A stretch of 64,000 nt of DNA from Alphaproteobacteria bacterium (GCA_030426685.1 JAUHYC010000006.1:1-64000); one strand, 5' to 3'. Shown: positions 8,720 through 18,736, numbered from the stretch's first letter. Program-made: numbers and translations. The notes: generated by a model not told the origin, from the sequence alone.

Positions 8720-10116
8720 CACACGTTTTCCAGCTTGCCTGCGTCAAAGCCAGCACCGGGAACCAACTCGACACCATCTTTGCTCATCCGCACTTCCAAT
8801 CCCGCAGCGACATAGGCCGCCTTCAGGCGATCGACCTCCGAGAAATCCTTGCTCTGCATCGCGTCGGCCCGGGCATCGGCCAGCCTTTCCGCGTGAGAAG
8901 ACAAATCGGTTGTCGTCACCTCGGCCCAGGCGCCCATCTCGTCCGACAGCAACCCAAGCACCTGCGCACCTGCAAGCAATCCCGCTGCGTCACCTTCCGA
9001 CGCAAGCCGGTGGAGTTCTGCGATGGCGCCCGCAGTATTGAGGTCGTCGCCAAGCGCTTCGATCACCGCGGGTGCCGCGCTGGCGGCGGGCTCGATGCCC
9101 GCTGTCAGCGCCCGCCACTTGCGCAACGTCGCCTCGGCTTCGCGCGCCTTCTTCTCGGTCCAGTCCATTGGCTTGCGATAGTGGGTCTGCAGGAAAACAA
9201 ACCGAATGACCTCACCCGGTACGCCCTGCTCCAACAGGTCGTGCACGGTAAAGAAATTGCCCAGCGATTTGGACATCTTCTTACCCTCGACCTGCAACAT
9301 CTCATTGTGCAGCCAGTACCGCGCAAACTCACCATTCGGGTGGGCGCATTTGCTCTGGGCGATTTCGTTTTCATGATGCGGAAACATCAGGTCATTGCCG
9401 CCGCCATGTATATCAAAACTCTCGCCCAGCAGTTCATAACTCATGGCCGAGCATTCGATATGCCAACCCGGCCTCCCCCGGCCCCATGGGCTGTCCCAAC
9501 CGGGCAATTCATCCGTCGAGGGCTTCCAAAGCACAAAATCCATCGGGTTCTTTTTGTAGGGCGCGACCTCAACCCGTGCCCCCGCGATCATGTCGTCCAC
9601 TGAACGGCCTGATAGCTTTCCGTAGCCCTCCCTCCAGGAGTCCACCGCAAACAACACATGGCCTTCGGCAGAATAGGCATGACCCTTGGCGATGAGGTCT
9701 TCGATCATCGCAATCATTTGCGCGATATACTGCGTGGCGCGTGGCATCTCAGTGGGTTCCAATGCCCCGAGCGCACCCATGTCATGCAGATACCAGCCGA
9801 TGGTCTCGTCCGAGCGTTCCTGAACCAGTTGCTCAAGCGATCCTTCAGCCCCGGCCTGTTTCCGGGCCAGCGCGGTGGCGTTGATCTTGTCGTCCACGTC
9901 GGTGAAGTTGCGCACATAGGTGACATGGTCCGCACCATAAACATGCCGCAACAAACGGTAGAGGACGTCAAAAACCACTACCGGCCGCGCATTGCCCAGA
10001 TGAGCCCGGTCATAGACGGTGGGCCCACAGACATACATCCGCACGTTGTCAGGGTCGATCGGAGCGAAATCCTCTTTCGTCCGTGTCCGAGTGTTGTGCA
10101 GTTTGATTGTCGTCAT
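8719..10116 (-). CDS. cysS: Cysteine-tRNA ligase
   Basis: A 465-residue class I aminoacyl-tRNA synthetase. [19 protein letters not shown] carries the zinc cysteine and HIGH-type signature (HLGN). The KMSKS motif is in [10 protein letters not shown] (about residue 265), and HIECSAMS and [15 protein letters not shown] supply the other zinc ligands and the cysteine pocket. The ATG at 10116 has AGGAG at 9 bases; an upstream in-frame ATG would add 11 unneeded residues. It is the first gene of the cysS-cimA operon. Confidence 0.95.
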   Translation of the reverse strand: MTTIKLHNTRTRTKEDFAPIDPDNVRMYVCGPTVYDRAHLGNARPVVVFDVLYRLLRHVYGADHVTYVRNFTDVDDKINATALARKQAGAEGSLEQLVQERSDETIGWYLHDMGALGALEPTEMPRATQYIAQMIAMIEDLIAKGHAYSAEGHVLFAVDSWREGYGKLSGRSVDDMIAGARVEVAPYKKNPMDFVLWKPSTDELPGWDSPWGRGRPGWHIECSAMSYELLGESFDIHGGGNDLMFPHHENEIAQSKCAHPNGEFARYWLHNEMLQVEGKKMSKSLGNFFTVHDLLEQGVPGEVIRFVFLQTHYRKPMDWTEKKAREAEATLRKWRALTAGIEPAASAAPAVIEALGDDLNTAGAIAELHRLASEGDAAGLLAGAQVLGLLSDEMGAWAEVTTTDLSSHAERLADARADAMQSKDFSEVDRLKAAYVAAGLEVRMSKDGVELVPGAGFDAGKLENV

Positions 10117-10335
10117 CGGGTCTTGCTCCTGAAACAGCATGTTCGTCACGCGTTAGCGCGGGCTTAGCAACTTGTCTCTGCGATGAAAACGAAAGAAACC
10201 GGCCCGCTTGATTAATCAGCAGGTAATGCAGCAGATAATGATGCAGGTCATCGGGTTCATGGCACACCGGATAGCACGGGATGACATCCGAGCCAAGCCT
10301 TGAGTTTTCAACGGCGACCCGGCACTCTTCAAGGC

Positions 10336-10680
10336 ATGACCCGCGAATTTGTGAACTCAGTCTGCGCCCAGCTACCGGGCGCCGAGGTTTCCGACCCCTG
10401 GGGAGGCGGCCATGACGCTTGGAAGGTGGGTGGCAAGATGTTCGCGTGTATCGGTTCGGTCGGGGATGGGGTGTCGGTCAAAACGCCCGACATTGAAACC
10501 GCCCAAATGCTGATAGATGCCGGGATCGGCACCAAAGCACCCTACTTCCACCGCAGTTGGGTCCGACTGCCCTGGGATACAGATCACGATGAAATACGAC
10601 ACCGACTGAATACATCATACGATATCGTGCGAGCCTCTCTCACCAAAAAGCTTCAGGCCAGCCTGCCATCACGAAACTGA
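10336..10680 (+). CDS. MmcQ/YjbR family protein
   Basis: A 114-residue YjbR-like (CyaY-fold) protein. Visible family segments are PGAEVSDPWGGGHDAWKVGGKMFA, here given in two parts as PGAEVSDPW and GHDAWKVGGKMFA, and SWVRLPW in the C-terminal half. These proteins are often labelled DNA-binding on structural grounds, but their function is unproven. The ATG at 10336 gives the usual start MTREFVNSVC; the frame is open to a TTG at 10300. It stands alone, converging on the outer-membrane barrel gene. Confidence 0.8.
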   Translation: MTREFVNSVCAQLPGAEVSDPWGGGHDAWKVGGKMFACIGSVGDGVSVKTPDIETAQMLIDAGIGTKAPYFHRSWVRLPWDTDHDEIRHRLNTSYDIVRASLTKKLQASLPSRN

Positions 10681-10798
10681 TTGAACCACCAGAGCGCACT
10701 GCCCCACCGAGATTATTCCAGGATGGATTCCTTCTTTGACGCCTCGCCATAGTATTATGGGCGATCAGAAATGCCCCAATCCATTCCGAAATACTCAA

Positions 10799-11317
10799 TC
10801 AGAATCGGAACGTTGTTCGCAAATTGAAGACATTGGTCCCAAGATTGTCACCAGAGTTCGGCACGCCGTCGAAATTTTGCCGCAACGCTTCGCCGCTGAT
10901 GACAAATCGCTCACCCAGCGGATATGCGACTCCGATCCCGTAGACCGCTGCAGTATCGCTGTCGCCCGACGTGCGGGCACGCGCAGTACCCACCACCACA
11001 TATCCGAGCGCTGAGCCAAAATCATACCCGCCGCGCAGCTTCAACCGAGACAAGCTGTCCAAACTTCCCTCGGACTCACCCAGGTCGAGGTTCAGGCGGT
11101 TGTATTCCAGTTCTCCACCAAGAACGAAATTGCCAAAGTCATAGTCGTAACCAATCAGCGGGCCAAAGCTGCCACTGCTGCCACCAGCCCCGCCAGATCC
11201 ATCCGCGTCTGCATATCCAAAGCTGAATCCCGCATAGGCCCCGGTCCAATCCTCGGCAACCACAGGCCCCGCCCCTGTCAGCAGGGCTGCGACGAGTGTG
11301 GCCTTGATCAATTTCAT
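10799..11317 (-). CDS. Small outer-membrane beta-barrel protein (opacity/OmpA-barrel-like)
   Basis: A 172-residue exported protein with a clear signal peptide (MKLIKATLVAALLTGAG, cleavage after VVAE or just before). Alternating hydrophobic/polar strands follow, with glycine- and aromatic-rich repeats (GAYAGFSFGYADADG, GPLIGYDYDFGNFVLGGEL, LKLRGGYDFGSALGYV). The last residue is phenylalanine (TTFRF), the usual beta-signal for BAM-dependent insertion. It is probably an 8-stranded barrel. No ligand can be inferred. Confidence 0.78.
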   Translation of the reverse strand: MKLIKATLVAALLTGAGPVVAEDWTGAYAGFSFGYADADGSGGAGGSSGSFGPLIGYDYDFGNFVLGGELEYNRLNLDLGESEGSLDSLSRLKLRGGYDFGSALGYVVVGTARARTSGDSDTAAVYGIGVAYPLGERFVISGEALRQNFDGVPNSGDNLGTNVFNLRTTFRF

Positions 11318-11730
11318 TCAGACCTCCAAACACTTTGTACCGATCGGGGCAAATAGACGGGGCTGTGAATTAACGAATGGTCGGCTTTGCTTTACCTAAA
11401 ATCTCGGGCTTTGATTAATTAACTGTGTACAGGCTAACAGATTTCTATCGTAACGGGAAAAACAATTTCTGACGACCTTGTTGCGCGGCGCTGGCAGTCT
11501 CGTAATTGAAAATTATTGGTCTCAGGTCGCAAACAGGACAGATCATGTCGCCAAGTATTGGAACACTCGGATAACCAATTTGAGGGCAAAGATGCAAAGC
11601 GATGTCTGGAAAGTCCGACTGATCAGTCGCACGATCGGTGCGGATCGGGGGCGCGCCGCGCGTGGTAGGCCGGTGAGGCGCTGATTGCGCCTTAACTTAC
11701 CCATCCTGCCCTTGAACCGGACTTACTTCC
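11318..11730. other. Intergenic region upstream of the MttB-family gene
   Basis: About 410 bases between two divergent genes, rather AT-rich near 11365-11475 (TTGATTAATTAACTG at 11412 onward). It should carry both promoters. I see no convincing terminator, riboswitch or repeat. A 68-codon reading frame at 11478-11684 lacks a ribosome site and a recognisable product. Confidence 0.4.
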
Positions 11731-13275
11731 ATGAACGAACAAACCCGTACCTCCTCCCGCAGCGGTGGACGCGCCGCGCGTCGTGCCGCACGTGCTTCGG
11801 CCCTGCCAGACCACCTGCGCCCCGTCCGCCCCGGAATGGAAGGCGGCACCTACAAACCGCTGAGTGCCGCAGACGTCGAAAAAATCCATCGTGCCGCCTT
11901 GCAAGCACTTGAAACCATTGGTCTTGCCGACGCACCACAAAGCGGGGTCGACTATTTGGTTCAGGCTGGCTGCGAGTTGGGTAATGACGGGCGCATTCGC
12001 TTTCCCAGCGCTCTGGTCGAAGATACTCTGGCCAAGGCTAACAGATCGGTCACTCTCTACAGCCGCGATGGAGAAACCGACCTGACGCTTTCGGGCAACC
12101 GCGTCCACTATGGCACTGCGGGCGCGGCGGTCCATATGGTTGACGTGACAGGGCGCGAGTACCGCGATTCGACGGTTCAGGACCTGCACGACGCCGCGCG
12201 GATCTGCGATCAACTGGATAACATCCACTTCGTCCAGCGCCCGATGGTTTGCCGCGATATCACCGACAATCTCGAGATGGATCTGAATACCATCTACGCG
12301 TGTTGCTCAGGGACGTTCAAACATATCGGAACCTCCTTCACAGACCCTACATATGTCGCTCAAGCTGTTGAAATGCTTCATATGATTGCGGGCGGTGAAG
12401 ATGCATGGCGCACCAGACCATTTGTTTCGAATTCGAACTGTTTCGTCGTTCCGCCCATGAAATTCGCCACTGAAAGCTGTCAGGTGATGGAGGAATGCAT
12501 CAAGGCTGGCATGCCGGTGTTGCTGCTGTCGGCCGGCATGGCAGGTGCAACTGCGCCGTCCACGATTGCAGGTGCAATCACACAAGCAACTGCTGAATGT
12601 CTGGCTGGATTGGTTTATGTAAATGCCGTAAGTCCCGGTGCTCCTGCAATTTTTGGCACTTGGCCATTTGGCCTCGACCTGCGAACTGGTGCAATGTCAG
12701 TGGGTTCGGGTGAACAGGCATTGCTGAGCGCGGGCTGCGCACAGATGCATAAGTTCTACGACCTCCCGGGAGGAGCGGCCGCAGGGGCCTCGGACTCAAA
12801 AATGCCCGATATGCAGGCCGGGTGGGAACAGATGTGCTCGAACGTGATGGCAGGGCTTTCGGGCGCAAATATGGTCTATGAAGCCGCGGGCATGCACTCT
12901 TCCCTACTTGGATTTTGCCATGAATCCTTGATCTTAGGCGATGATCTTATCGGGCAAGCGCAACGTTGTGTGCGCGGAATCGAAGTGACTGACGAAACGC
13001 TGGCGCTGGATCAGATGGCTGAGGTTTGCCTGGGCGGACCGGGGCATTATCTTGGCACCGACGCGACACTCAGCCGAATGCAGGCGGACTATGTCTATCC
13101 AACGCTTGGGGACCGCACCTCACCCAAGGAATGGGCGGAATTAGGCAAACCGGACTTGATCGAAAAGGCTATCGCGCGAAAAGAGGAAATCCTGGCGACC
13201 CCGTCAAACGCGCGGTTTGAACCTGCATTGGATGCTGAACTGCGCAGCAAGTTCAACATTCACTTGCCTGCATAA
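11731..13275 (+). CDS. MttB-family corrinoid methyltransferase (non-pyrrolysine type)
   Basis: A 514-residue member of the trimethylamine methyltransferase (MttB) superfamily. It has the family segments HYGTAGAAVHMVD, FVQRPMVCRDI, SAGMAGATAPSTIAGA and a C-terminal GGPGHYLGTDATL. Archaeal MttB has an in-frame amber codon for pyrrolysine. Here the frame is open with sense codons only, so this is the non-Pyl (MtgB-like) type, whose known members demethylate quaternary amines such as glycine betaine or carnitine onto a corrinoid protein. The substrate cannot be read from sequence. The basic N-terminus (SRSGGRAARRAARAS) is common in roseobacter homologues. No corrinoid protein is adjacent; the only one seen is at 41132-41830. 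Confidence 0.85.
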   Translation: MNEQTRTSSRSGGRAARRAARASALPDHLRPVRPGMEGGTYKPLSAADVEKIHRAALQALETIGLADAPQSGVDYLVQAGCELGNDGRIRFPSALVEDTLAKANRSVTLYSRDGETDLTLSGNRVHYGTAGAAVHMVDVTGREYRDSTVQDLHDAARICDQLDNIHFVQRPMVCRDITDNLEMDLNTIYACCSGTFKHIGTSFTDPTYVAQAVEMLHMIAGGEDAWRTRPFVSNSNCFVVPPMKFATESCQVMEECIKAGMPVLLLSAGMAGATAPSTIAGAITQATAECLAGLVYVNAVSPGAPAIFGTWPFGLDLRTGAMSVGSGEQALLSAGCAQMHKFYDLPGGAAAGASDSKMPDMQAGWEQMCSNVMAGLSGANMVYEAAGMHSSLLGFCHESLILGDDLIGQAQRCVRGIEVTDETLALDQMAEVCLGGPGHYLGTDATLSRMQADYVYPTLGDRTSPKEWAELGKPDLIEKAIARKEEILATPSNARFEPALDAELRSKFNIHLPA

Positions 13276-13288
13276 CTATTTGAAAATA

Positions 13289-13313
13289 GGCGGCCCGAAC
13301 AAGTCGGGCCGCC
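13289..13313 (-). terminator. Hairpin between convergent MttB-family and EF-hand genes
   Basis: A perfect inverted repeat, GGCGGCCCGA-(5 nt)-TCGGGCCGCC. Read leftward, a short TTTT follows a few bases after the stem, so it most likely ends the EF-hand gene. It may also slow transcription from the MttB-family gene. Confidence 0.65.
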
Positions 13314-13328
13314 AAAATTATCTTCTGA

Positions 13329-13574
13329 TCAACCGTTGGACGGCGGCAGCAAACCCGCTTCCTGAGCGATTGTGATCTCATCCTGATCCAGAGCGCCGTC
13401 TCCGTTTGCATCCATCTGCGCAAACCCTTCGGCGTCAACATCAGGCACCACCGCCTGAACCTCATCAATGGTCAGCACGCCATCGCCGTTGGTGTCAGCC
13501 GCATTCTGTGCGAACGCCAAAGTCGGCAGACCGAGTGCCAGAGCCGAGATAACGGCCAATTTTTGCGGTTTCAT
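13329..13574 (-). CDS. Exported EF-hand calcium-binding protein
   Basis: An 81-residue protein with a signal peptide (MKPQKLAVISALALGLPTLAFA) and two EF-hand loops, DTNGDGVLTIDE (about residues 28-39) and DANGDGALDQDE (about 57-68). Both have acidic residues at positions 1, 3, 5 and 12 of the loop, so both should bind calcium. It is predicted to be periplasmic or secreted. GGAGG lies upstream of the ATG. The role is unknown. It lies downstream, on the same strand, of the structured RNA candidate at 13.8-14.1 kb. Confidence 0.85.
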   Translation of the reverse strand: MKPQKLAVISALALGLPTLAFAQNAADTNGDGVLTIDEVQAVVPDVDAEGFAQMDANGDGALDQDEITIAQEAGLLPPSNG

Positions 13575-13820
13575 TTTATGCCTCCTGAGTGAGTTTTCTT
13601 TAATGTCAGTGTCCGGACGAACGTCAACAAAACGCTATATGCCGGGAACGTCACCCGCTCTGCTTGAAACCGTAGCGTACGCGCCAATCTCCGCGTGTTT
13701 TACAGAGTCTCGTCTGCGGACCATTGCCGGGTGAAATGGGCAAAATGGATTTCGGCAATTCTTGCCCGATGCGGATGGATTGATCCGGCAAAGCTCTGCT
13801 CAAAACCCGACTCGCACTTG

Positions 13821-13846
13821 AAAAAAGAAAGGGGGCCGAAGCCCCC
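13821..13846 (-). terminator. Rho-independent terminator of the structured RNA candidate
   Basis: On the minus strand a 6-bp G/C stem GGGGGC with a TTCG tetraloop and GCCCCC is followed directly by CTTTCTTTTTT. This is a strong intrinsic terminator reading leftward. No coding sequence ends just before it, which is the main reason for proposing an RNA gene here. Confidence 0.85.
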
Positions 13847-14117
13847 TGTCAGTTTCGCCTTCCAGGCTCATTTCGTTGACCGCCCGGTGTTTTTTTGCCT
13901 GCGGCCTGGACTGCGCATGGGACGAGCGCACCCGCCCCGTGAGAGAGTGGGAGGGAGCAAATATTCCGCCCCACCCTGTTCCCGGCCAACACGGGCATGT
14001 CGGCCGAGTGGACCAAGGCATCGATGGTAAGTCTCAGCGCCTTGCTCCGTATTCGTCGGGGTCGGTACCTGTGGCAGCTATCCGACCCCTGCACCCCGGG
14101 TTGCCGGGGCGCTAAAC
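13847..14117 (-). ncRNA. Candidate structured non-coding RNA (identity unknown; 6S-like shape possible)
   Basis: A gene-free 270-base stretch on the minus strand between the stop of the DUF2188 gene and a strong terminator. In transcript order it contains a hairpin around CCCCGG/CCGGGG, the perfect 8-bp stem GGGGTCGG/CCGACCCC closing a 16-nt loop (plus strand 14057-14089), a long imperfect hairpin (GCCT-TGG ... CCCGTG ... CACGGG ... CCA ... AGGC) with internal bubbles and the inner stem GGGTGGG/CCCACTC, and a 7-bp stem TCCAGGC/GCCTGGA. The bubble-in-a-rod shape recalls 6S RNA, but I cannot match conserved 6S bases. It could instead be a structured 3' UTR of DUF2188. The boundaries are approximate. 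Confidence 0.5.
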
Positions 14118-14121
14118 TCAG

Positions 14122-14352
14122 CTACCCCTTTGGAGGGTAAGGGTCCTTCCCATAAGTGTTACGCTCGCGAATACGGCCATTCTCACCCTTGAGATATGCT
14201 TCTCCTCCGCGTTCACGCGCGAAGTCTTTCGACTTCTCCCACGCCTCTGCTTGAGTAGACGAAACGCTGGAAGCTCGTGTTGCTCCTTCGCGCTTAGATT
14301 CCCATTGGCCGTCTGGCCTTTTCTGAGTCCAATAGTTCTTCTCATTCGCCAT
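14122..14352 (-). CDS. DUF2188 domain protein
   Basis: A 76-residue basic, hydrophilic protein with the DUF2188 pattern: an N-terminal strand NYWTQKRPDGQWESKREGA, a helix STQAEAWEKSKDFARERGGE and a strand ENGRIRERNTYG before a PYPPKG tail. The function of this small family is unknown; it occurs widely as single-domain proteins. AAGGAG precedes the ATG at 14352 by 9 bases; the in-frame GTG upstream would put this ribosome site inside the gene. Its 3' end abuts the structured RNA candidate. Confidence 0.8.
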   Translation of the reverse strand: MANEKNYWTQKRPDGQWESKREGATRASSVSSTQAEAWEKSKDFARERGGEAYLKGENGRIRERNTYGKDPYPPKG

Positions 14353-14574
14353 CTTATTTGGCTCCTTATTCACAGGCGGTCGCGATTTCTTGTTGGTAAG
14401 TCTCGGGACAACTCTGTATTTCCAAGCACACTATTGATCCCCAAAATCCGATCTGTCTTCCTTTCAACTGTCGACCCTTCTTGGGCCGGATTTGGTTTAT
14501 CTCGCAGCGTGCTAACCGATTGCGAGATCAGCCGGGGATCGGTGCGCCAACACCGGTCCCCAACCTTCAATTTC

Positions 14575-17500
14575 TTAGCTACACCCGCTTGTCGCGCCGC
14601 AGGTGTTGCACTTCATGCAGGTGCCGTTGCGCACCAGCGTGTAGTTTCCGCATTCGCCGCAGGGGTCGCCCTCGTACCCTTGCATTTTGGCTTTGGTGCG
14701 GGCGTCCATTCCGGTTGCGACCGACGCCTCAGCAGATGCTTCGAATGTGGCTGCGGTTTCGGCCATGCCGGTTACGTCAGCCTGACCACCGTTAAAGACC
14801 ATCAGATCTTGCGGCAGACGCTTACGCAGATAACCTGTCGAACTGATTTGTTTCAGCACTTCCAATGACTTGGTGGCCGCACTGTCACTGATTTCCGAGA
14901 CATTCGACAGTCCGTCCTCTTCCCCCCGGCCCAGATCGTCGAAGGTTGCGCCTTCGGGTTTCACATGCGCCAGATCGGTACGGTCCAGATAAGACACGGC
15001 CAGTTCGCGGAAGATGTAGTCTAGGATCGACGTTGCGTTCTTGATCGAGTCGTTGCCCTGCACCATCCCTGCCGGTTCGAACTTGGTGAAAGTAAAGGCG
15101 TCAACGAACTCTTCCAGCGGCACGCCGTATTGCAGGCCAACCGACACGGCGATGGCGAAATTATTCATCATCGCCCGGAAGCCAGCGCCTTCCTTATGCA
15201 TGTCGATGAAAATCTCGCCCAGCTTGCCGTCTTCGAACTCACCGGTGCGCAGATAGACCTTGTGGCCACCGACGATTGCCTTCTGGGTATAGCCCTTGCG
15301 GCGATGAGGCAGTTTCTCGCGATGGCTGCGGATCATTTCCTTGACCACAACCTTCTCGATCACCTTCTCCGCCAGAACGACGGCTTTTTCTTGCGTCGAA
15401 CCGCTCTCCAGCACTTCCGCGGCCTCGTCATCATCCTCGACCAGCGCCGCGGCCAAAGGCTGCGACAGTTTTGAGCCATCACGATAGAGCGCGTTAGCCT
15501 TCACACCCAGCGACCAGCTGAGTTCATACGCCTTCTGGCAATCCTCGATGGTCGCGTCATTCGGCATGTTGATCGTCTTCGAGATCGCGCCCGAGATGAA
15601 GCTCTGCGCCGCCGCCATCATGGTGATGTGGCTATCAACCCCAAGGAAACGCTTGCCTTTCTTGCCGCACGGGTTGGCGCAGTCGAAGATCGAATAATGC
15701 TCTTCCTTCAGGTGCGGCGCGCCTTCCAGCGTCATCGTCCCGCAGACGTGGTCGTTCGCCGCGTCGATATCTGCCTTGGTAAAGCCCAGATGGCGCAGCA
15801 AGTCGAAGGTCGGGTCATTCAGCTTGGTCGCCGGGATGCCCAGAACGCCGGTGCAGAAATCTTCGCCCAGTGTCCACTGGTTGAAGACAAAGCGAATATC
15901 AAAGGCGCTTTCCAGCGCGGCATCCACCTTGGCCAGTTCGTTCGGGCCAAAGCCGTGACCGGTCAGCGAGGTATGGTTAATCCCCGGCGCGTTGCCGATG
16001 GTGCCGTGGCCAACCGCGTAGCCCACGATCTCTTCGATCTGAGCCGAGGAATAGCCCAGTTTCTCAAGCGCCGACGGCACCGAGCGGTTGATGATCTTGA
16101 AGTAACCGCCACCGGCCAGCTTCTTGAACTTGACCAGCGCAAAGTCAGGCTCGATCCCGGTGGTGTCGCAATCCATCACCAGACCGATGGTGCCGGTGGG
16201 CGCGATCACAGTGGCCTGCGCGTTGCGATAGCCGTTCTGCTCACCCAGGCTCAGCGCTTCATCCCAAGCCGACATGGCCAGATCGACCAGACGCTTGTCC
16301 GGGCAATTGCCGTGGTCGAGAGGCACCGGCTTCACGGCCAGTTTCTCATATCCATTGGTCACGCCCTGCGCCGCCCGGCGGTGGTTGCGGATGACGCGCA
16401 GCATGTGGTCGGCATTGCGCTCATACCCTTTGAACGGGCCAAGCTCGCCTGCAATCTCGGCCGAAGTCGCATAGGCCACGCCGGTCATGATCGCGGTCAG
16501 CGCGCCACAGATCGCCCGGCCCTCATCCGAGTCATAGCTGTAGCCCATATTCATCAGCAGACCGCCGATGTTCGCGTATCCCAGACCCAACGTGCGGAAG
16601 TCATAGGACAGCTGCGCGATTTCCTTCGACGGGAACTGCGCCATGGTCACCGAGATTTCCAGCGTCAGGGTCCACAGGCGCGAGGCGTGCATGTAGTCCG
16701 CCGCCTGGAACTCACCATCCTTAAGGAAGGTCAGCAGGTTCATCGACGCCAGGTTACAAGCCGTATCATCGAGGAACATGTATTCCGAACACGGGTTCGA
16801 TCCGCGAATCTCGCCATCTTCGGGGCATGTGTGCCACTCATTGACGGTGTCGTGGAACTGGATGCCCGGATCGGCGCAGGCCCAAGCGGCGTGGCCGACT
16901 TTCTCCCACAGATCACGCGCCTTGACGGTGCGGGCAACATTTCCATCGGTGCGGTTGATCAGCTCCCAATCCGCATCTTTTTCGACGGCAGTCAGGAATG
17001 CGTTGGTCACACGAATCGAGTTGTTCGAGTTCTGACCCGAAACCGAGCTATAGGCTTCCGAATCCCAATCCGTGTCGTAGGTCGGGAATTCGATGCTGTC
17101 GTGCCCCTGCTTGGCGTAATCCAGTACGCGTTTGATATAAGTCTCAGGGATCGCAACCTTTTTGGCCTCGCGAACCGCCTTTTTCAGGCTGTCATTCTTG
17201 TTGGGGTCATACGCATCGTCTTGAGCGCCGTCCCAGTTACGGATGGCCTCGAAAATGCCGTTCAGCATCTTCTCGTGCATCTTCGATCCGGCTACGATCG
17301 AGGCCACCTTCTGCTCTTCGATCACCTTCCATTCGATGAATTGCTCGATGTCGGGGTGATCTGCATCGACGATTACCATCTTTGCTGCCCGACGGGTTGT
17401 CCCGCCTGATTTGATCGCGCCAGCGGCGCGGTCGCCGATCTTGAGAAAGCCCATGAGGCCCGAGGACTTGCCGCCACCCGACAGCGATTCGCCTTCTGCA

Positions 17501-18192
17501 CGCAGATGGCTGAAGTTGGTCCCTGTACCCGAGCCGTATTTAAACAGGCGCGCCTCGCGCACCCACAGATCCATGATGCCGCCTTCGTTCACCAGATCAT
17601 CATCGACGGACTGGATGAAACACGCGTGCGGCTGCGGATGTTCGTAGGCAGATTTCGATTTGGTCAGCTTGCCGGTTTTGTAATCGACATAGTGGTGCCC
17701 CTGCGCCGGACCGTCGATGCCATAAGCCCAGTGCAGACCGGTGTTGAACCACTGCGGCGAGTTCGGAGCTGCGCGCTGCGTCGCCAACATATAACGCATC
17801 TCGTCGAAATAGGCGCGCGCGTCTTCCTCGGTCGAGAAATATCCGCCTTTCCAGCCCCAATACGCCCACGCACCTGCCAAACGGTCAAACACCTGTTTGG
17901 ATGAGGTTTCCCCGTTGAACTCAGCACCATCCGCAGGAACCGAACGCCACAGGAATTCAGGTACGTCTTTCTCTTTGACCTTCTTCAGCTTGGAAGGAAC
18001 ACCGGCCTTGCGAAAATACTTCTGTGCGATCACATCGCTGGCCACCTGGCTCCACTTTGCGGGCACCTCGATTTCGTCCAGTCGAAAGACGATGGTGCCA
18101 TCCGGGTTGCGGATTTCCGAAGTTGCAGACACGAAATCCAGCTCTGCATATGCATCCTGACCCGGTTTGGTGAATTTTCTTTCAATCTTCAT
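14575..18192 (-). CDS. nrdJ: Adenosylcobalamin-dependent ribonucleotide reductase (class II)
   Basis: A 1205-residue class II RNR, which reduces ribonucleotides with or without oxygen using coenzyme B12. Seen are [20 protein letters not shown], the active-site [23 protein letters not shown] and [19 protein letters not shown]. The C-terminus has a cysteine-rich CGECGNY-(7)-CMKCNTCG segment that serves as zinc site or redox shuttle. The ATG at 18192 ([12 protein letters not shown]) is the usual start; upstream in-frame codons have no ribosome site. No class I nrdAB appears in the window. Confidence 0.95.
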   Translation of the reverse strand: MKIERKFTKPGQDAYAELDFVSATSEIRNPDGTIVFRLDEIEVPAKWSQVASDVIAQKYFRKAGVPSKLKKVKEKDVPEFLWRSVPADGAEFNGETSSKQVFDRLAGAWAYWGWKGGYFSTEEDARAYFDEMRYMLATQRAAPNSPQWFNTGLHWAYGIDGPAQGHHYVDYKTGKLTKSKSAYEHPQPHACFIQSVDDDLVNEGGIMDLWVREARLFKYGSGTGTNFSHLRAEGESLSGGGKSSGLMGFLKIGDRAAGAIKSGGTTRRAAKMVIVDADHPDIEQFIEWKVIEEQKVASIVAGSKMHEKMLNGIFEAIRNWDGAQDDAYDPNKNDSLKKAVREAKKVAIPETYIKRVLDYAKQGHDSIEFPTYDTDWDSEAYSSVSGQNSNNSIRVTNAFLTAVEKDADWELINRTDGNVARTVKARDLWEKVGHAAWACADPGIQFHDTVNEWHTCPEDGEIRGSNPCSEYMFLDDTACNLASMNLLTFLKDGEFQAADYMHASRLWTLTLEISVTMAQFPSKEIAQLSYDFRTLGLGYANIGGLLMNMGYSYDSDEGRAICGALTAIMTGVAYATSAEIAGELGPFKGYERNADHMLRVIRNHRRAAQGVTNGYEKLAVKPVPLDHGNCPDKRLVDLAMSAWDEALSLGEQNGYRNAQATVIAPTGTIGLVMDCDTTGIEPDFALVKFKKLAGGGYFKIINRSVPSALEKLGYSSAQIEEIVGYAVGHGTIGNAPGINHTSLTGHGFGPNELAKVDAALESAFDIRFVFNQWTLGEDFCTGVLGIPATKLNDPTFDLLRHLGFTKADIDAANDHVCGTMTLEGAPHLKEEHYSIFDCANPCGKKGKRFLGVDSHITMMAAAQSFISGAISKTINMPNDATIEDCQKAYELSWSLGVKANALYRDGSKLSQPLAAALVEDDDEAAEVLESGSTQEKAVVLAEKVIEKVVVKEMIRSHREKLPHRRKGYTQKAIVGGHKVYLRTGEFEDGKLGEIFIDMHKEGAGFRAMMNNFAIAVSVGLQYGVPLEEFVDAFTFTKFEPAGMVQGNDSIKNATSILDYIFRELAVSYLDRTDLAHVKPEGATFDDLGRGEEDGLSNVSEISDSAATKSLEVLKQISSTGYLRKRLPQDLMVFNGGQADVTGMAETAATFEASAEASVATGMDARTKAKMQGYEGDPCGECGNYTLVRNGTCMKCNTCGATSGCS

Positions 18193-18736
18193 GTCCGCTG
18201 CCCCAGCTTCAATCTGTCCAAAATTTTCGTACCCGACACCAAATCTTGTGTTGCGGGGTGCCGCCCGCAATGCCGTAGAATCTCAGGCGCGAAGGACCGG
18301 ACGCTGCCTGTAACAGCGCAGAACCGCGAATACGGTCGCACGTCAAACTGGTTTGCTTTCCGTCCCCTGTCCAAGCCCTTTTCCGGTCATTACCTACCAG
18401 ATTTAGTGGCTCTTCTCCTGGCCCATACAATCTGACGTATATTCCCATAGTTGGTCAACGGCCTTTTTCCCTCATTTTTGAAATCTTTTGGCTTGACCCG
18501 ATTCAGCAAACCGGCTGGAAACCGCCGGTCCGTGATTCCTCCACAGGGGAGTTGTGGACATCAACTGGCCGGAAAGTCTGAGTTCAAGATTGATTTCCCG
18601 TTAGGAACGCCACAGTTACGACCGAAAGATCAGGCGGTTAACTATTAAGGACAATTCCAGAGAATCATCGTCACCATCGCGCATTGCGTGCCATAGTCGG
18701 GAACGAGTGATTTTCAGTTCGAGACAAGTTTCAGCC
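18193..18736. other. Long intergenic region between divergent nrdJ and a lipoprotein gene
   Basis: About 540 bases without a gene. Reading toward nrdJ it has a possible -35 TTGACC near 18452 with no good -10 match, and a 7-bp hairpin TTGCGGG/CCCGCAA at 18251-18270, about 60 bases before the nrdJ start. A separate inverted repeat TCCACA/TGTGGA lies near 18540-18558. I looked for a B12-box and an NrdR box and saw neither, so regulation of nrdJ by these routes is not supported here. Confidence 0.4.

Noticed and set aside
10201-10215. FNR-like site TTGATTAATCAG near cysS
   Set aside because: The half-sites are two bases apart instead of four, so it does not fit the TTGAT-N4-ATCAA consensus.
11478-11684. 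68-codon frame before the MttB-family gene
   Set aside because: No ribosome site, low-complexity Arg-rich end (GRAARGRPVRR) and no recognisable product.
11731-13275. Pyrrolysine-containing MttB
   Set aside because: The frame has no internal TAG and no pylTSBCD genes are visible; the family member is the sense-codon type.
13847-14117. The structured region as tmRNA, RNase P RNA or SRP RNA
   Set aside because: No CCACCA or tag-peptide codons for a two-piece tmRNA, no GAGGAAAGTCC or ACAGAA blocks for RNase P, and no GGAAGGAAGCAGCC-like SRP loop on either strand.
15628-17409. 593-codon frame on the plus strand
   Set aside because: It is antisense inside nrdJ, in a codon-phase shadow of a strongly coding gene, and has no ribosome site or family resemblance.
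18535-18560. Inverted repeat TCCACA/TGTGGA as a DnaA or replication site
   Set aside because: It lacks the TTA of a DnaA box and is a simple 6-bp hairpin in an intergenic region.
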